This document shows positions 41,352 to 41,597 of a stretch of 41,597 nt of DNA, in pieces. The translations under genes and the position numbers were made by a program. The stretch is taken from positions 1 through 41,597 of the forward strand of contig JACRIR010000240.1 in assembly GCA_016215705.1 (NCBI GenBank), in the 5' to 3' direction. The first letter of the stretch is position 1. The number at the start of each line of letters is the position of its first letter. The DNA comes from Candidatus Poribacteria bacterium. GTDB lineage: Bacteria; Abyssobacteria; SURF-5. The notes beneath the pieces were generated by a model. It worked only from the letters and a program-made list of their open reading frames with translations, searched no databases and had not been told where the DNA came from.

Positions 41352-41597
41352 GTGACAGGACGCACGGCCTTGGGAAAGGCGGTCTTTGGCATTATCCTGC
41401 TCATGGCGGCAAGCGCATGGGCGGTGAGCAGTTCGCTTTGGGAAGTGGACTCGAAAGAAGACTTTGATTCGGGCGAGCCTGACGGCGTTTCCGTTTGGGC
41501 GCCGGGGCAGATAACGCTGGGGCCAAAAGCGGTTGTCACCGAGATCGACGCGCTGTATGTGTGGGCGCTTGCAGAGGACGGAAAGGGGAATATCTAC
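41352..41597 (+). CDS. Exported protein, 5' end only (partial)
   Basis: The frame gives 82 residues and runs off the window. It begins with a signal peptide (GKAVFGIILLMAASAWAVS) and continues SSLWEVDSKEDFDSGEPDGV. A perfect AAAGGAGG lies six bases before GTG 41352. ATG 41331 is in frame and would add a more basic n-region (MNKRRRN) but has a weaker site. It follows the S55 peptidase gene by 58 bases. The early LWEVDSKEDFDSGEPDGVSV text resembles the start of a beta-propeller-type exported protein, but too little is present to be sure. Confidence 0.7.
   Translation, partial: MTGRTALGKAVFGIILLMAASAWAVSSSLWEVDSKEDFDSGEPDGVSVWAPGQITLGPKAVVTEIDALYVWALAEDGKGNIY

Overview
The window looks like chromosomal DNA of an anaerobic, Gram-negative (diderm) bacterium. 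Two glycyl radical enzymes with an activase, corrinoid methyl transfer and many ferredoxin-type proteins point to anaerobic life. An LpxL/HtrB-like acyltransferase, type IV pseudopilins and a probable sigma-54 promoter point to a diderm envelope. No rRNA, tRNA, CRISPR array, transposase or phage gene was seen. The species cannot be named from sequence alone; a deltaproteobacterial lineage or an uncultivated candidate phylum is plausible.

Layout. (1) 1-7202, + strand: the 3' end of an unknown gene, then a compact run of GH3-type acyl-adenylating enzyme, SAM methyltransferase, DUF362/ferredoxin protein, alpha/beta hydrolase, LpxL-like acyltransferase and enolase-superfamily enzyme. It resembles a pathway that makes or tailors a lipid or conjugated metabolite. 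(2) 7249-9879: an acyl-CoA ligase (- strand), a small unknown protein and a half-size TMEM165/Gdt1 transporter. (3) 9927-24300: the most unusual part. A TetR/BetI-like regulator is divergent from a long - strand operon: TPR, glycyl radical enzyme, TPR, glycyl radical enzyme, activase, 4-TM protein, uroporphyrinogen-decarboxylase-type methyltransferase, ArsP-type permease, 81-residue Cys-pair protein, methyltetrahydrofolate:corrinoid methyltransferase, corrinoid protein and a Cys-rich ferredoxin-type protein. (4) 24383-34549: five large polytopic proteins of glycosyltransferase GT-C type, with a RraA-like protein and a CBS-pair protein between them. (5) 34580-37887: a - strand pseudopilin/PilX-like operon with a sigma-54-like promoter. 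(6) 38155-41597: an orphan ABC ATPase, an S55 (SpoIVB-type) peptidase and the start of an exported protein.

How the genes may work together. In region 3 I infer that radical C-X bond cleavage by one or both glycyl radical enzymes feeds a methylated compound to a three-part corrinoid system, which passes methyl groups to tetrahydrofolate. The permease and the many Cys-Cys and Cys-x-Cys motifs suggest that the substrate or product contains a thiophilic element such as arsenic; this is a hypothesis. A perfect TTGACA-N17-TATAAT promoter drives the operon. A 19-base operator-like motif overlaps its start site and recurs just upstream of the tetR gene, so the operon is probably induced by its substrate.

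A family of palindromes with a GGGGACAC core is scattered through the window (four copies). One copy lies in frame inside the coding sequence of a membrane glycosyltransferase-like gene.
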